Shown in pieces: positions 1 to 9,120 of a stretch of DNA of 53,403 bases. Both the position numbers and the translations under genes were made by a program. Source of the stretch: Enterorhabdus sp. P55 (GTDB lineage Bacteria; Actinomycetota; Coriobacteriia; Coriobacteriales; Eggerthellaceae); assembly GCF_009911695.1 (NCBI RefSeq), contig NZ_QWKK01000008.1, positions 1 to 53,403 on the forward strand. The letters run 5' to 3'. How positions within the stretch are numbered: position 1 is the first letter of the stretch; each line of letters starts with the position of its first letter. Under the pieces are notes generated by a model. The model saw only the letters and a program-made list of their open reading frames with translations, did not search any database and was not told the DNA's origin.

Positions 1-187
1 CGCCCTCGGCGGACGCGGGAGCCTCAGCGGCGGGAGCCGCCGCCTCGGCGCCGGCCTTGCGCGGGCGCCCGCGGCGCTTGGGGGCCTCGGCCTCGGCAGG
101 AGCCTCGGCGTCGGCCTTCTTCGCGCGGACGCGGCGGACGGGCTTCTCGGCCGCGGGGGCCGCCGTCATCTCCTCGGTATCGCTCAT
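1..187 (-). CDS. rho: Transcription termination factor Rho, N-terminal part (cut by window edge)
   Basis: Only about 62 N-terminal residues are visible, so the assignment leans on context. They are rich in Ala, Glu, Lys and Arg and include an AT-hook-like KRRGRPRKAG stretch, as expected of the low-complexity N-terminal extension that precedes the RNA-binding domain in actinobacterial Rho. The ATG overlaps the TGA of the upstream transaldolase gene as ATGA, implying translational coupling. A transaldolase-like gene next to rho is a familiar Gram-positive arrangement. No catalytic domain is in view; another basic, Ala-rich protein cannot be excluded. Confidence 0.6.
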   Translation of the reverse strand, partial: MSDTEEMTAAPAAEKPVRRVRAKKADAEAPAEAEAPKRRGRPRKAGAEAAAPAAEAPASAEG

Positions 188-870
188 GCGCTCTGCACTT
201 TCTCCCAGTCGGCCATGAAGGCGTCGAGCCCGCGATCGGTCAGCGGATGCTGGACCATCTTCTTGAGCACGCCGAAGGGCACGGTGGCGATGTCGGCGCC
301 CATGAGGGCGGCCTGGGTCACATGGTTGGCGCTGCGGATGGACGCGGCGATGATCTCCACCTTCTCGCCGTTTACCGTGTTGGCGGTGAAGTCGTAATTG
401 CCGATGGCCTCCACGACGTTGGCCAGCTGATCGAGGCCGTCCTCGGAGATGTCGTCGAAGCGACCGACGAAGGGGCTGATGTAGCGGGCTCCGGCGCGGG
501 CGGCGAGCAGCGCCTGGGGCACCGTGAAGCACAGCGTCATGTTCACCGGCACGCCCTGCTGGGCGAGGGTGTGGGTGGCGGCCAGGCCCTCCACCATGGT
601 GGGGATCTTCACCACGACGTTGGGGGCGATGGCGGCCAGCTTGAGGCCGTCGGCGACGATCTCGTCGCGGGTCATGGCCACGGACTCGGCCGATACGGGG
701 CACTCGGGGCCGACGATCTCGCAGATGCGGCCGATGTGGGCGTGGAAGTCGTCGAGCTTGCCGCCGATGCGGGCGTACAGCGACGGGTTGGTGGTCACGC
801 CGCCGAGCGCGCCCCAGCTGGCGGCCTCCTCGATCTCAGCGAGGTCGGCGGTGTCCAGAAAGAACTTCAA
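184..870 (-). CDS. Transaldolase / fructose-6-phosphate aldolase-like protein (MipB/TalC family)
   Basis: This 228-residue TIM-barrel aldolase moves three-carbon units between sugar phosphates in the cytosol. The protein opens with KFFLDTADLAEIEEA and carries TTNPSL, the Schiff-base lysine in VVVKIPT, and the C-terminal ADIATVPFGVLKKM stretch typical of short transaldolases. The TTG start is chosen because AGGAGG lies five bases upstream and the family begins exactly there; the open frame extends much further but that part is not family-like. It shares a four-base stop/start overlap with the downstream rho-like gene and is transcribed from the promoter at 1048-1076. Sequence alone does not separate transaldolase from fructose-6-phosphate aldolase activity. 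Confidence 0.9.
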   Translation of the reverse strand: MKFFLDTADLAEIEEAASWGALGGVTTNPSLYARIGGKLDDFHAHIGRICEIVGPECPVSAESVAMTRDEIVADGLKLAAIAPNVVVKIPTMVEGLAATHTLAQQGVPVNMTLCFTVPQALLAARAGARYISPFVGRFDDISEDGLDQLANVVEAIGNYDFTANTVNGEKVEIIAASIRSANHVTQAALMGADIATVPFGVLKKMVQHPLTDRGLDAFMADWEKVQSA

Positions 871-1047
871 GGTGTCCTCCTCAGGGTGGTGGTTGACTAT
901 GACGCAATGCGCACGCGGCGCATGACAGCCCAGGTGGGAAGGGGAAAGATGATGCGATGTCGTTGAGGCGTCTCCTGCCGACGGCAAGCGCGACGCCGCG
1001 CCTTGGGGCGTCGGACGGCGTTTGCGCGGGGAATAATCGACCAGGCC

Positions 1048-1076
1048 ATGGTAGCGCAACCGCGCGGAGGTTTCAA
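1048..1076 (-). promoter_or_regulatory. Sigma-70-type promoter of the transaldolase-rho transcript
   Basis: Reading leftward, TTGAAA (1076-1071) and TACCAT (1053-1048) are separated by 17 bp. The predicted start lies about 170 bases upstream of the TTG start codon, leaving a long GC-rich leader with possible hairpins. Seen directly; activity is inferred. Confidence 0.6.
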
Positions 1077-1115
1077 GCGTGGAGGGGCCCGTTGACGGGG
1101 CGTAAGGCGGGGACG

Positions 1116-1445
1116 CTACCCTTCGAGAAGCGAGCGGTAGAAGCAGGTGCGCTCCCCGGTGTGGCAGGCGGGGCCGGCGGGGTGGACGAGGGCGAGCAGG
1201 GTATCGGCGTCGCAGTCGTAGCGCAGGTCCACCAGGCGCTGGACGTTGCCGCTCGTAGCGCCCTTGTGCCAGAGCTCGCGGCGGCTGCGGCTCCAGAAGA
1301 CGGTCTCGCCGCGCTCGAGGGTGAGCGCGATCGACGCGGCGCTCATCCACGCCATCATGAGCACGGCGCCGTCGTCGGCGTCTTGCACGATGCAGGGGAT
1401 GAGCCCGTCGGCGTTGTACGTGAGGTCGGCGATGTCCACGGCCAT
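1116..1445 (-). CDS. hisI: Phosphoribosyl-AMP cyclohydrolase
   Basis: This 109-residue cytosolic enzyme opens the adenine ring of phosphoribosyl-AMP in histidine synthesis. Visible family motifs are [24 protein letters not shown], the metal-binding DCDAD, and [11 protein letters not shown] near the end. Only the cyclohydrolase domain is present; the HisE pyrophosphohydrolase domain that is fused in many bacteria is absent. It is the last gene of the leftward his operon, and its ATG overlaps the hisF stop by one base (TGATG). A GTG one codon upstream is an alternative start. Confidence 0.95.
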   Translation of the reverse strand: MAVDIADLTYNADGLIPCIVQDADDGAVLMMAWMSAASIALTLERGETVFWSRSRRELWHKGATSGNVQRLVDLRYDCDADTLLALVHPAGPACHTGERTCFYRSLLEG

Positions 1446-2209
1446 CACAGCCTCACGGGGATGCCGAAGGAGCGCATATGCTCCTTGACCTGGCGGATGG
1501 TAAGCTCGCCGAAGTGGAACACGCTCGCCGCGAGCACCGCGTCGGCCTCGCCCTCCAGGATGCCCTGGGCGAAGTGGTCGAGCTCGCCGACGCCGCCCGA
1601 GGCGATGACGGGGATGTCCACCGCCCGGGCCACGGCGCGGGTGAGCGCGCAGTCGAACCCGTCGCGGCTCCCGTCGCGGTCCATGGACGTGAGCAGGATC
1701 TCCCCCGCCCCGCGCCGCGCGGCCTCGCGGGCCCAGATCACCGCGTCGATGCCCGTGGCCTTGCGCCCACCGGCCACGTAGACCTCCCAGCGGTCACGGC
1801 CGCCGGCCACGGCCTTGGCGTCGATGGCGCAGACGACGGCCTGGGTGCCGAAGGCCCGGGCGGCTGCGGTGATGAGCGTGGGGTCGGCCACGGCCGCCGA
1901 GTTCACCGACACCTTGTCGGCGCCGGCGGCTATCATGCGCCGGATGTCGGCCACGCTGCGGAAGCCCCCGCCCACGCAGTAGGGCAGGTGCAGCTCCTCG
2001 CTCGCACGGGCGGCCAGCCCCACGGTGGTGGCCCGGTCGTCGGAGGTCGCGGTGATGTCGAGGAAGATCACCTCGTCAGCGCGCTGCTCGTCGTAGCGGC
2101 AGGCCAGCTCGATGGGGTCGCCCGCGTCCCGCAGGTTCATGAAGTTGACGCCCTTGACGACGCGGCCGTCCTTGACGTCGAGGCAGGGGATGACGCGCTT
2201 GGTGAGCAT
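1445..2209 (-). CDS. hisF: Imidazole glycerol phosphate synthase, cyclase subunit
   Basis: HisF partners HisH to convert PRFAR and glutamine-derived ammonia into imidazole glycerol phosphate and AICAR. The 254-residue (beta/alpha)8 protein begins [16 protein letters not shown], which contains the catalytic Asp of the N-terminal half, and later shows [12 protein letters not shown] with the second catalytic Asp and the phosphate-binding VIASGGVG. The start is placed at ATG 2209, where the family begins, preceded by a G-rich ribosome-binding stretch. It lies 10 bases after hisA and overlaps hisI by one base. Confidence 0.96.
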   Translation of the reverse strand: MLTKRVIPCLDVKDGRVVKGVNFMNLRDAGDPIELACRYDEQRADEVIFLDITATSDDRATTVGLAARASEELHLPYCVGGGFRSVADIRRMIAAGADKVSVNSAAVADPTLITAAARAFGTQAVVCAIDAKAVAGGRDRWEVYVAGGRKATGIDAVIWAREAARRGAGEILLTSMDRDGSRDGFDCALTRAVARAVDIPVIASGGVGELDHFAQGILEGEADAVLAASVFHFGELTIRQVKEHMRSFGIPVRL

Positions 2210-2219
2210 CGTTGCCCCC

Positions 2220-3020
2220 CTATTCCCCGTCGGCGGCCAGGTCGGCTGCTGTGAGCGGGCGCTCCTCGCGCGCCAGCGCGTCGGAGGCGCGCAGGGTGCC
2301 CGCGCAGGCCGCCACGCCCGCCTCCACGGTAAGGGTGCCCTCGTAGATGGCGCGGCCGGCGATGACGCCCTCCACCGCGCCGCCGAGCGCGGCGAGCGCC
2401 TCCACGTCGGCCACGGTCGCCACGCCGCCGCTCGCGATGACCGGGTGCCCGAAGGCCTGGGCCATGGCCGCGTAGGCCGCCGGATCGACGCCCGTCTGCA
2501 TGCCGTCGCGCGCGATGTCGGTGAAGACGAGGTGCTCGAAGCCCCGCTTCGCCATGGCCCGCGCCAGGTCATGCGCGTCCACGCCCGACCCCTCGCGCCA
2601 GCCGGCCACGGCCGCCTCTCCCCCCTTCGCGTCGATGCCCGCGCACAGGAGCGACGCGCCGAAGCGCTCGACGGCGGCCTGGGCGAGGTCGGGGTCGCGC
2701 ACGAGCGCGGTGCCGAGCACCACGCGCGCCACGCCGGCGTCAGCCAGGCGGTCGATGGTCTCGAGCGAGCGCACGCCGCCGCCCACCTCCACCTTGAGGC
2801 TCGTGAGTCTGAGGATGCGCTCGACGGCGGCGAGGTTCTCCGGACGGCCGGACTTGGCGCCGTCGAGGTCCACCACGTGGAGCCACTCGGCGCCGGCCTC
2901 CTCGAACAGCTGGGCCTGGAGGCCCGGGTCCTCGTTATACACGGTCACCGCGTCGTAGTCGCCCTTGGCCAGGCGCACGGCGCGCCCGCCGAGGATGTCG
3001 ATGGCGGGAAGCAGGTACAT
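2220..3020 (-). CDS. hisA: ProFAR isomerase
   Basis: HisA isomerises the aminoaldose ProFAR to the ketose PRFAR. The 266-residue TIM barrel starts [20 protein letters not shown], containing the catalytic Asp of the AIDI motif, and has VGGGVRSLE and [16 protein letters not shown] phosphate-binding loops plus the second catalytic Asp in FTDIARDGM. It is slightly longer than the usual 240-250 residues, with the excess at the C-terminus. It lies 19 bases downstream of hisH and 10 bases upstream of hisF. A PriA-type dual HisA/TrpF enzyme, common in actinobacteria, cannot be excluded by eye. Confidence 0.94.
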   Translation of the reverse strand: MYLLPAIDILGGRAVRLAKGDYDAVTVYNEDPGLQAQLFEEAGAEWLHVVDLDGAKSGRPENLAAVERILRLTSLKVEVGGGVRSLETIDRLADAGVARVVLGTALVRDPDLAQAAVERFGASLLCAGIDAKGGEAAVAGWREGSGVDAHDLARAMAKRGFEHLVFTDIARDGMQTGVDPAAYAAMAQAFGHPVIASGGVATVADVEALAALGGAVEGVIAGRAIYEGTLTVEAGVAACAGTLRASDALAREERPLTAADLAADGE

Positions 3021-3039
3021 GGCAGGTCCTTTCCGCGCC

Positions 3040-3825
3040 CTAGCGGGCGTCCTTGGCCAGGCGGACGAAGTTGCGCAGCAGCGCCGCGCCCGCGTCCGAG
3101 CTCTTCTCCGGGTGGAACTGCACGCCCCACACCGCGTGCCCCGGCACCTGGACGGCGCAGGTGAACGGGCGGGCGTGCACGGTGCGCGCGATGGCGGCAG
3201 GGCCGTCGGGCACGGCGAAGCTGTGGGTGAAGTAGAAGTGCTCGCCTTCCGGGATGCCGGCGAACAGCGGGTTGGGCCCGGGGGCCGAGCCGGGATGTGC
3301 CCAGTCGCTCAAACAGTCCTCGCTTGGTGGAACAGCCCACAGGGCTGTTCCAGTCGCTGTGGAACTCGCTTGGTGGGCACATCCCGGCTCGGCCTCCGGG
3401 CCCGCTGCGACGTACTCCACGGAGTTCCATCCCACGTGGGGCACCTTGTAGGCGCGGCCGGCCTCGTCGAGGCGCGGGAGCGCCCCCACGACGCCGGGGA
3501 TGAGCCCGAGGCCCGCAGGCAGCGGCCCGCCCTCGGGCGCGTGCTCCTCCCCCGCCTCGAACATGAGGTGCATCCCCAGGCAGATGCCGAGGAAGGGCGC
3601 GCCGCCCTCCACGGCGGCGCGCACGGCCTCCACCTGGCCCAGCTCGGCCATGGTGGTCGCCGCGTCGGCGAAGGCGCCCACGCCCGGCAGCACCACGGCG
3701 TCGGCCGCCGCGATGGCGGCCGGATCGTCGGATATGAAGGCGTCGGCCCCGGCGGCGGCCAAGCCGCGCTCCACCGACTTCAGGTTCCCCTTGCGGTAGT
3801 CGACGACGACGGTCCTCAACGTCAC
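3040..3825 (-). CDS. hisH: Imidazole glycerol phosphate synthase, glutaminase subunit, with in-frame insertion
   Basis: HisH hydrolyses glutamine and channels ammonia to HisF. The class I amidotransferase motifs are intact: nucleophile Cys82 in FLGICLGMHLMFE, and His238/Glu240 in QFHPEKSS. At 261 residues it is about 45 longer than usual. The excess is a contiguous block at roughly residues 142-184, between VGWNSVEYVAAGP and NPLFAG, which are normally almost adjacent. That block is encoded by the palindromic element at 3274-3403 and keeps the frame. The start is GTG 3825; a TTG two codons later is an alternative. hisB ends 38 bases upstream and hisA follows after 19 bases. Confidence 0.92.
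   Translation of the reverse strand: MTLRTVVVDYRKGNLKSVERGLAAAGADAFISDDPAAIAAADAVVLPGVGAFADAATTMAELGQVEAVRAAVEGGAPFLGICLGMHLMFEAGEEHAPEGGPLPAGLGLIPGVVGALPRLDEAGRAYKVPHVGWNSVEYVAAGPEAEPGCAHQASSTATGTALWAVPPSEDCLSDWAHPGSAPGPNPLFAGIPEGEHFYFTHSFAVPDGPAAIARTVHARPFTCAVQVPGHAVWGVQFHPEKSSDAGAALLRNFVRLAKDAR
3274..3403. repeat. 130-bp palindromic element inside hisH
   Basis: Two 29-base arms, 3274-3302 and 3375-3403, are inverted copies with one mismatch; each contains CCGAGCCGGGATGTGCCC or its complement. Inside lies a perfect 10-bp hairpin (3329-3338 with 3342-3351, three-base loop), plus short direct repeats of TCGCTTGGTGG. The element contributes about 43 codons without a stop. This looks like a small mobile palindrome comparable in behaviour to in-gene palindromic elements of Rickettsia, but no family relationship is claimed. 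Confidence 0.85.
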
Positions 3826-3863
3826 CTCTTCCCTCGCTTCCTCTCAGCCTCGTGCGGCCGCGC

Positions 3864-4457
3864 CTAGAGCGCGCCTTTGGTGGTGGGCAGCTGCCCGGCC
3901 ATGCGCTGGTCGGGCTCGACGGCCTGGCGCAGCGCCCGGCCCACGGCCTTGAAGCAGGCCTCGATCACGTGGTGGGCGTTGTCGCCCGCCAGCTGGCGCA
4001 CGTGCAGCGTGATGCCGGCGTTGGCGGCCAGCGCGATGAAGAACTCCCGGGCGAGCTGCGTGTCGAAGGCGCCCACCATGCCGAAGGGCAGGTCCACGTC
4101 CCAGTGCAGCTGGCCGCGGCCCGACACGTCCACGGCCGCGAGCACGAGCGCCTCGTCCATGGGCAGCGTGCACGAGCCGAAGCGGGTGATGCCGCGCTTG
4201 TCGCCGAGGGCGGATGCGAGGGCCTGGCCGATAACGATGCCGGCGTCCTCCACCGTGTGATGGGCGTCCACGTGCGTATCGCCTGCGGCGCGCACCTCCA
4301 AGTCGAGCAGGCCGTGGCGGCCGAGGGCATCGAGCATGTGGTCGAAGAACCCCACGCCCGTGACCGCGTCCACCCGGCCCTCGCCGTCCAGGCGCACCTC
4401 GACGGCGATCTGCGTCTCCTTGGTCGCGCGCTCCACGCGCGCCGATCGGTCGGTCAT
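3864..4457 (-). CDS. hisB: Imidazoleglycerol-phosphate dehydratase
   Basis: This Mn-dependent enzyme dehydrates imidazole glycerol phosphate to imidazole acetol phosphate. The 197-residue protein has the duplicated metal-binding motifs HHTVEDAGI and HHVIEA, the entry motif GVGFFDHMLDALGRHG, and the C-terminal PTTKGAL. There is no N-terminal histidinol-phosphatase domain, so that activity must come from elsewhere. Its ATG overlaps the hisC stop as ATGA, indicating translational coupling. Confidence 0.96.
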   Translation of the reverse strand: MTDRSARVERATKETQIAVEVRLDGEGRVDAVTGVGFFDHMLDALGRHGLLDLEVRAAGDTHVDAHHTVEDAGIVIGQALASALGDKRGITRFGSCTLPMDEALVLAAVDVSGRGQLHWDVDLPFGMVGAFDTQLAREFFIALAANAGITLHVRQLAGDNAHHVIEACFKAVGRALRQAVEPDQRMAGQLPTTKGAL

Positions 4458-5525
4458 CGTGCCTCACACCTTCCCATGATGAAGTCCCTCAAGGCGGCCA
4501 GGAAGCCGTCGTTCTGCTCGGGGGTGCCCACCGTGACGCGCAGGCAGCCCTCCAAAAGCGGCGCATGGCTGAAGTCGCGCACGAGCACGCCGCGCTCGTA
4601 GAGGAAGGCCCAGGCCGCGTCGGCCCCCTCCATCCTGAACAGGATGTAGTTCGCATCCGACGGGAACGGCGTCACGCCCGGCAGCGTGAGCAGTCCCCGC
4701 ATGAGGCGCTCGCGCTCCTCGATGATGGCCGCGATGCCCGGCTCGAACGTGGCGCGGTTGGCGAACACCACGCGCGCCGCGGCCTGCGAGAGCGCGTCCA
4801 CCGAATAGGGCTGGCGCACCTTCACGAGCTCGCGGATGACGTGCGCATGGCCGAGCACGTAGCCCACGCGCACCCCGGCCAGCGAGAACGCCTTGGAGAA
4901 CGTGCGCAGGATGAGCAGGTTCTCATGGCTCTCGAGGTAGGGGCGCAGGGTGCGGCGCGAGAACTCGAAGTAGGCCTCGTCCACCACGACGAGCGCGTCG
5001 GTGGCGTCGAGCAGCCGCAGGACGAAGTCTTCCGGCGCCCGCTCGCCTGTGGGGTTGTTGGGGCTCGTGACGATGACGTAGTCGATGTCGCCGGCGGCCA
5101 CGCGGGCGAGCACCGCCTCCTCGTCGAGGGAGAAGTCGGCGCGGCGCGCCACCTCCACGATGCGCGTGTTGGTGAGCTGCGCGTTGGTCGCGTAGACCGA
5201 GAAGGTGGGCGGCAGGTTGAGGAACGTCCGACCCGGCCCGCCCCAGGCAAGCGCCAGGTCGAAGAGCAGCTCGTCGCCGCCGTTGCCCACGAGCACCTGG
5301 TCGCGGTCGAGCCCGTTGGCCTCGGCGATGAGGTCGCGCAGGTCGTTGGCGAGCGGATCGGGATAGCGGTTGAGGGCCGTCCGGCGGATCTCGCGGACGA
5401 TCTCCGCGCGCAGGGCCGCCTCCACGTCGCACGGGTTCTCGTTGGCCGAGAGGAACGCCTCGGCCGGCAGGTACTTGGGGTCGTAGGGCTCGAGGCCCGC
5501 CAGCTGCGGGGCAGCCGGGCGCACC

Positions 5526-5533
<8 letters not shown>
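4454..5533 (-). CDS. hisC: Histidinol-phosphate aminotransferase
   Basis: This PLP enzyme transaminates imidazole acetol phosphate with glutamate. The 359-residue protein shows fold-type I features: SANENP near the N-terminus, NRYPDP, VGNGGDELL, TSPNNPTG, VDEAYFEF, the PLP-binding lysine in RTFSKAFSLAG, and the phosphate-binding RVGY. The ATG at 5533 is chosen because it is preceded by GGGAGG and gives a family-like N-terminus; it overlaps the end of hisD by eight bases. It overlaps hisB by four bases at the other end. Confidence 0.95.
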
Positions 5534-6857
<1,324 letters not shown>

Positions 6858-6974
6858 GGGCTTTCTCCTTTGTCTCGATGGGGTGGTCAGGCGGCACGCG
6901 GGCACGGGGCGCCGGTGCGGCAGGCGGATCGCGGGGAGGCGGCCGGCGCGAGGCGCGGGCAGCCGGGGCGAGCG

Positions 6975-8669
6975 TCAGCTCGCGGGGCCTCCGGGCTGCG
7001 AGGAGCCGGCGATGGGCTCGTAGGCGGCGGTGGCGGCATGGGCGCCGAGCGCCTGGGCGAGCGCCGTGATGCGGTCGTCGGTGCGGAAGGCGCAGGGGTT
7101 GGCGAAGAAGCGCGCCGTCGAGCCGATCACATCCTCCACCACTTCCAGGTTGTTCTCACGCAGGGTGGTGCCGGTGGCCGTGATGTCCACGATGCGCTCG
7201 GCTAAGCCGGTGAGCGGCGCGAGCTCGATGTTGCCGTGGAGGTAGACGATCTCCACCTGCACGCCGGTCTTGGCGTAGTAGGCGCGGGTGATGCGCGGGT
7301 ACTTGGTGGCCACGCGGATGGAGCCGAGCTTGCGGTAGCGCGCGGCCACGTCCTGCGCCGCGCCGATGGGCTCGGCCACCACGAAGCGGCACGCCCCGAA
7401 GCGCAGATCGGCCAGCTCCACCACGTCAGGCGCCGCCTCGAGCAGCGAGTCCTTCCCGCAGATGCCGCAGTCGGCCGCTCCCAGGGCCACGAAGGCCGGC
7501 GCGTCGGAGGGGCGCACGATGATGTAGTCGACGCCGGGGTTGGACACGACGAGCGCGCGGCCCGGCGCGTCGAGGCCCGTCACGTCCAGGCCGGCCGCGG
7601 CGAGCGCGTCGATGGCGTCGGCGTTGAGCGCGCCCTTGGGCACGGCGATGCGCAGGGGACGCGCGCCCGGCGCGCCCGCGGTGGCGGCGGCCATGGCCTG
7701 CTCCAGGTAGAAGGCGAAGCCGGCGGCAGGGCGGTCGGCCCCAAAGGCGGCGGCCAGGCGGTCGTAGCGCCCACCCGAGCCGAGCGGCGTGCCGAGCAGC
7801 GGCGAGTAGGCCGCGAACACGATGCCGGTGTAGTAGTCGAACGAGCTCATGGCCGAGAAGTCCACGAGCACGCGGCGCGCCAGGTCGGACGCGGCCAAAA
7901 GGTCGTAGATGCGCTCGAAGTCGTCGAGGCCGTCGGCGCAGCCGAGCGGGGCGACGAGCGCGCGGGCCGCCTCGATGGCGTCGCGGCCGCCGCGGATGCG
8001 CGGCAGCGCGCGGATGGCGGCTGCGTAGGCCGGGGCCACGCCGGCAGCCAGCTCGGCGAGGGACGCGTCGTCGAGCGCCGTCAGGCGGTCGAGCTCCACG
8101 AAGTTGGAGGCGTGGTACGCGTCGAGCACCGCCGCCTTCCACGCCTCAGGCGCGCCCGAGCGGTCGAGCAGCGCGCGCAGCGGGGCCACCGTGGCCACCG
8201 CGAGCGAGAACTCATCGACGCCAGCCGTGGCGAGCGCCTCGGCGAACAGGCCGATGATCTCGGCGTCCGCCTGCGGGCCCTCCTCCCCCAGGCACTCGAC
8301 GCCCATCTGCGTGAGCTCGCGGGCGCCCTCCCGGGCGTCGGAGTCGGCCTCGCGAAAGACGCGCTGGGTGTAGCGGAAGCGCAGCGGTCCGGGCTCGGCG
8401 GCCAGGCGCGTGGCGCCCATGCGGGCCACCTGGAGGGTGACGTCCGGGCGCATGGCCAGAAGCTCGCCGCGCGAGTCGAAGAACTTGAAGGGGGCGGCGG
8501 GGATGCGCCCGCCCGTCTCCAAGACGCCCATGACCTCGAGCGTCGGGGTCTCCACGGGCAGGTAGCCGCGAGCGGCGAAGAGGTCTTGCACCGCGCGCGT
8601 GATGACCTCACGCGCCGAGGCCTCCTCGGCCAGCACGTCCCGGAATCCGGATGGGGTGACGAGATTCAC
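6975..8669 (-). CDS. hisZG: Fused HisZ-HisG: ATP phosphoribosyltransferase with regulatory subunit
   Basis: This protein catalyses the first committed step of histidine synthesis, joining ATP and PRPP. Residues 1-330 are a HisZ domain, a paralogue of histidyl-tRNA synthetase (TPSGFRDVL, RPDVTLQVAR, RFRYTQRVFRE, SSFDYYTG, GSGGRYDRL). Residues about 338-545 are a short-form HisG (IAVPKGALN, ADCGICGKDSLLE, and the PRPP loop VDITATGTTLREN). The two are normally separate proteins forming an octamer, so fusion fixes a 1:1 ratio. GTG 8669 is preferred because GGAGAAGGAAGG sits just upstream; an ATG at 8705 would translate through that ribosome-binding site. It is the first gene of the his operon. 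Confidence 0.93.
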   Translation of the reverse strand: MNLVTPSGFRDVLAEEASAREVITRAVQDLFAARGYLPVETPTLEVMGVLETGGRIPAAPFKFFDSRGELLAMRPDVTLQVARMGATRLAAEPGPLRFRYTQRVFREADSDAREGARELTQMGVECLGEEGPQADAEIIGLFAEALATAGVDEFSLAVATVAPLRALLDRSGAPEAWKAAVLDAYHASNFVELDRLTALDDASLAELAAGVAPAYAAAIRALPRIRGGRDAIEAARALVAPLGCADGLDDFERIYDLLAASDLARRVLVDFSAMSSFDYYTGIVFAAYSPLLGTPLGSGGRYDRLAAAFGADRPAAGFAFYLEQAMAAATAGAPGARPLRIAVPKGALNADAIDALAAAGLDVTGLDAPGRALVVSNPGVDYIIVRPSDAPAFVALGAADCGICGKDSLLEAAPDVVELADLRFGACRFVVAEPIGAAQDVAARYRKLGSIRVATKYPRITRAYYAKTGVQVEIVYLHGNIELAPLTGLAERIVDITATGTTLRENNLEVVEDVIGSTARFFANPCAFRTDDRITALAQALGAHAATAAYEPIAGSSQPGGPAS

Positions 8670-8833
8670 AGGTCCTTCCTTCTCCTCGCAATCAAACGAT
8701 CCCATGGTACCCGCCCCCGGCCGCCCCGAACCGCCCAATCGACCGAACCGGACGCAAATACCGCCAAGCGAGCACAAGCCCGGACAGCCGGCACGCCTCC
8801 ATGCGCACGCCGACCGCCCTTCGCCTTCGCTGT

Positions 8834-8861
8834 ACTTTATCACAGTAGAGTAATAAAGCAA
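8834..8861 (-). promoter_or_regulatory. his operon promoter overlapped by a dyad operator
   Basis: Reading leftward, TTGCTT (8861-8856) and TAAAGT (8839-8834) lie 16 bp apart. A 24-bp dyad (8835-8858) covers the whole promoter: its outer half-sites are CTTTAT and ATAAAG, with further matched AC/GT and central TA positions. This arrangement is what a repressor site would look like. A TrpR-like HisR (YerC) protein, which controls his genes in some Gram-positives, is one candidate, but that is conjecture. A leader of about 160 bases follows, with no histidine-rich leader peptide. Confidence 0.55.
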
Positions 8862-8888
8862 TAGGAGGGGAGCCCTCGGGCAAAAAAT

Positions 8889-8974
8889 GGACTTATCGCA
8901 ATCGTCAGCGATGGCGTCGCGCCTTTTCGACCGGAATCGGAAAACGGACTTATCGCGCGTTTTCGCAAAACCGC
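8889..8974. repeat. Intergenic repeat with two GGACTTATCGC copies
   Basis: GGACTTATCGC occurs at 8889-8899 and again at 8946-8956, each followed at a distance by GCGATG and a T-run. The second copy is followed by GCAAAACCGC (8965-8974). A related element lies at 21698-21720. The surrounding 8862-9120 interval between larC and the his promoter has no gene; it also holds a 6-bp hairpin at 9040-9057. Confidence 0.5.
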
Positions 8975-9120
8975 TAGGCGATGTCGCCGTTTTTTTGTCC
9001 ACCGCAGCCCAGTCACCAGCGCCGGAGATCAGGGAGGCAGACGGCGCAAAAGCCGTCGTCGTAACTGCGGGTTCACGGCGCCCGGCGACGCCTGGGGCCG
9101 AAGAGCGCAAGCAGGCGGGC

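Noticed and set aside
247-966. Long frames on the strand opposite the his, lar, atp and dnaE genes, some over 1000 codons
   Set aside because: They mirror real genes through GC-rich codon bias, are full of His/Gly/Val/Arg runs and have no family motifs.
8670-8705. Upstream ATG (8705) for the HisZ-HisG fusion
   Set aside because: It would translate through the strong ribosome-binding site of the GTG at 8669, which gives the family-standard N-terminus.
8970-8998. Plus-strand terminator suggested by the T7 run after GGCGATGTCGCC
   Set aside because: The stem is only four pairs and no plus-strand gene lies upstream; it is more likely part of the repeat.
8862-9120. A LarC2 domain in another frame after larC, as in the programmed frameshift of lactobacilli
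   Set aside because: No ETNIDDM-like motif or other LarC2 sequence appears in any frame downstream.
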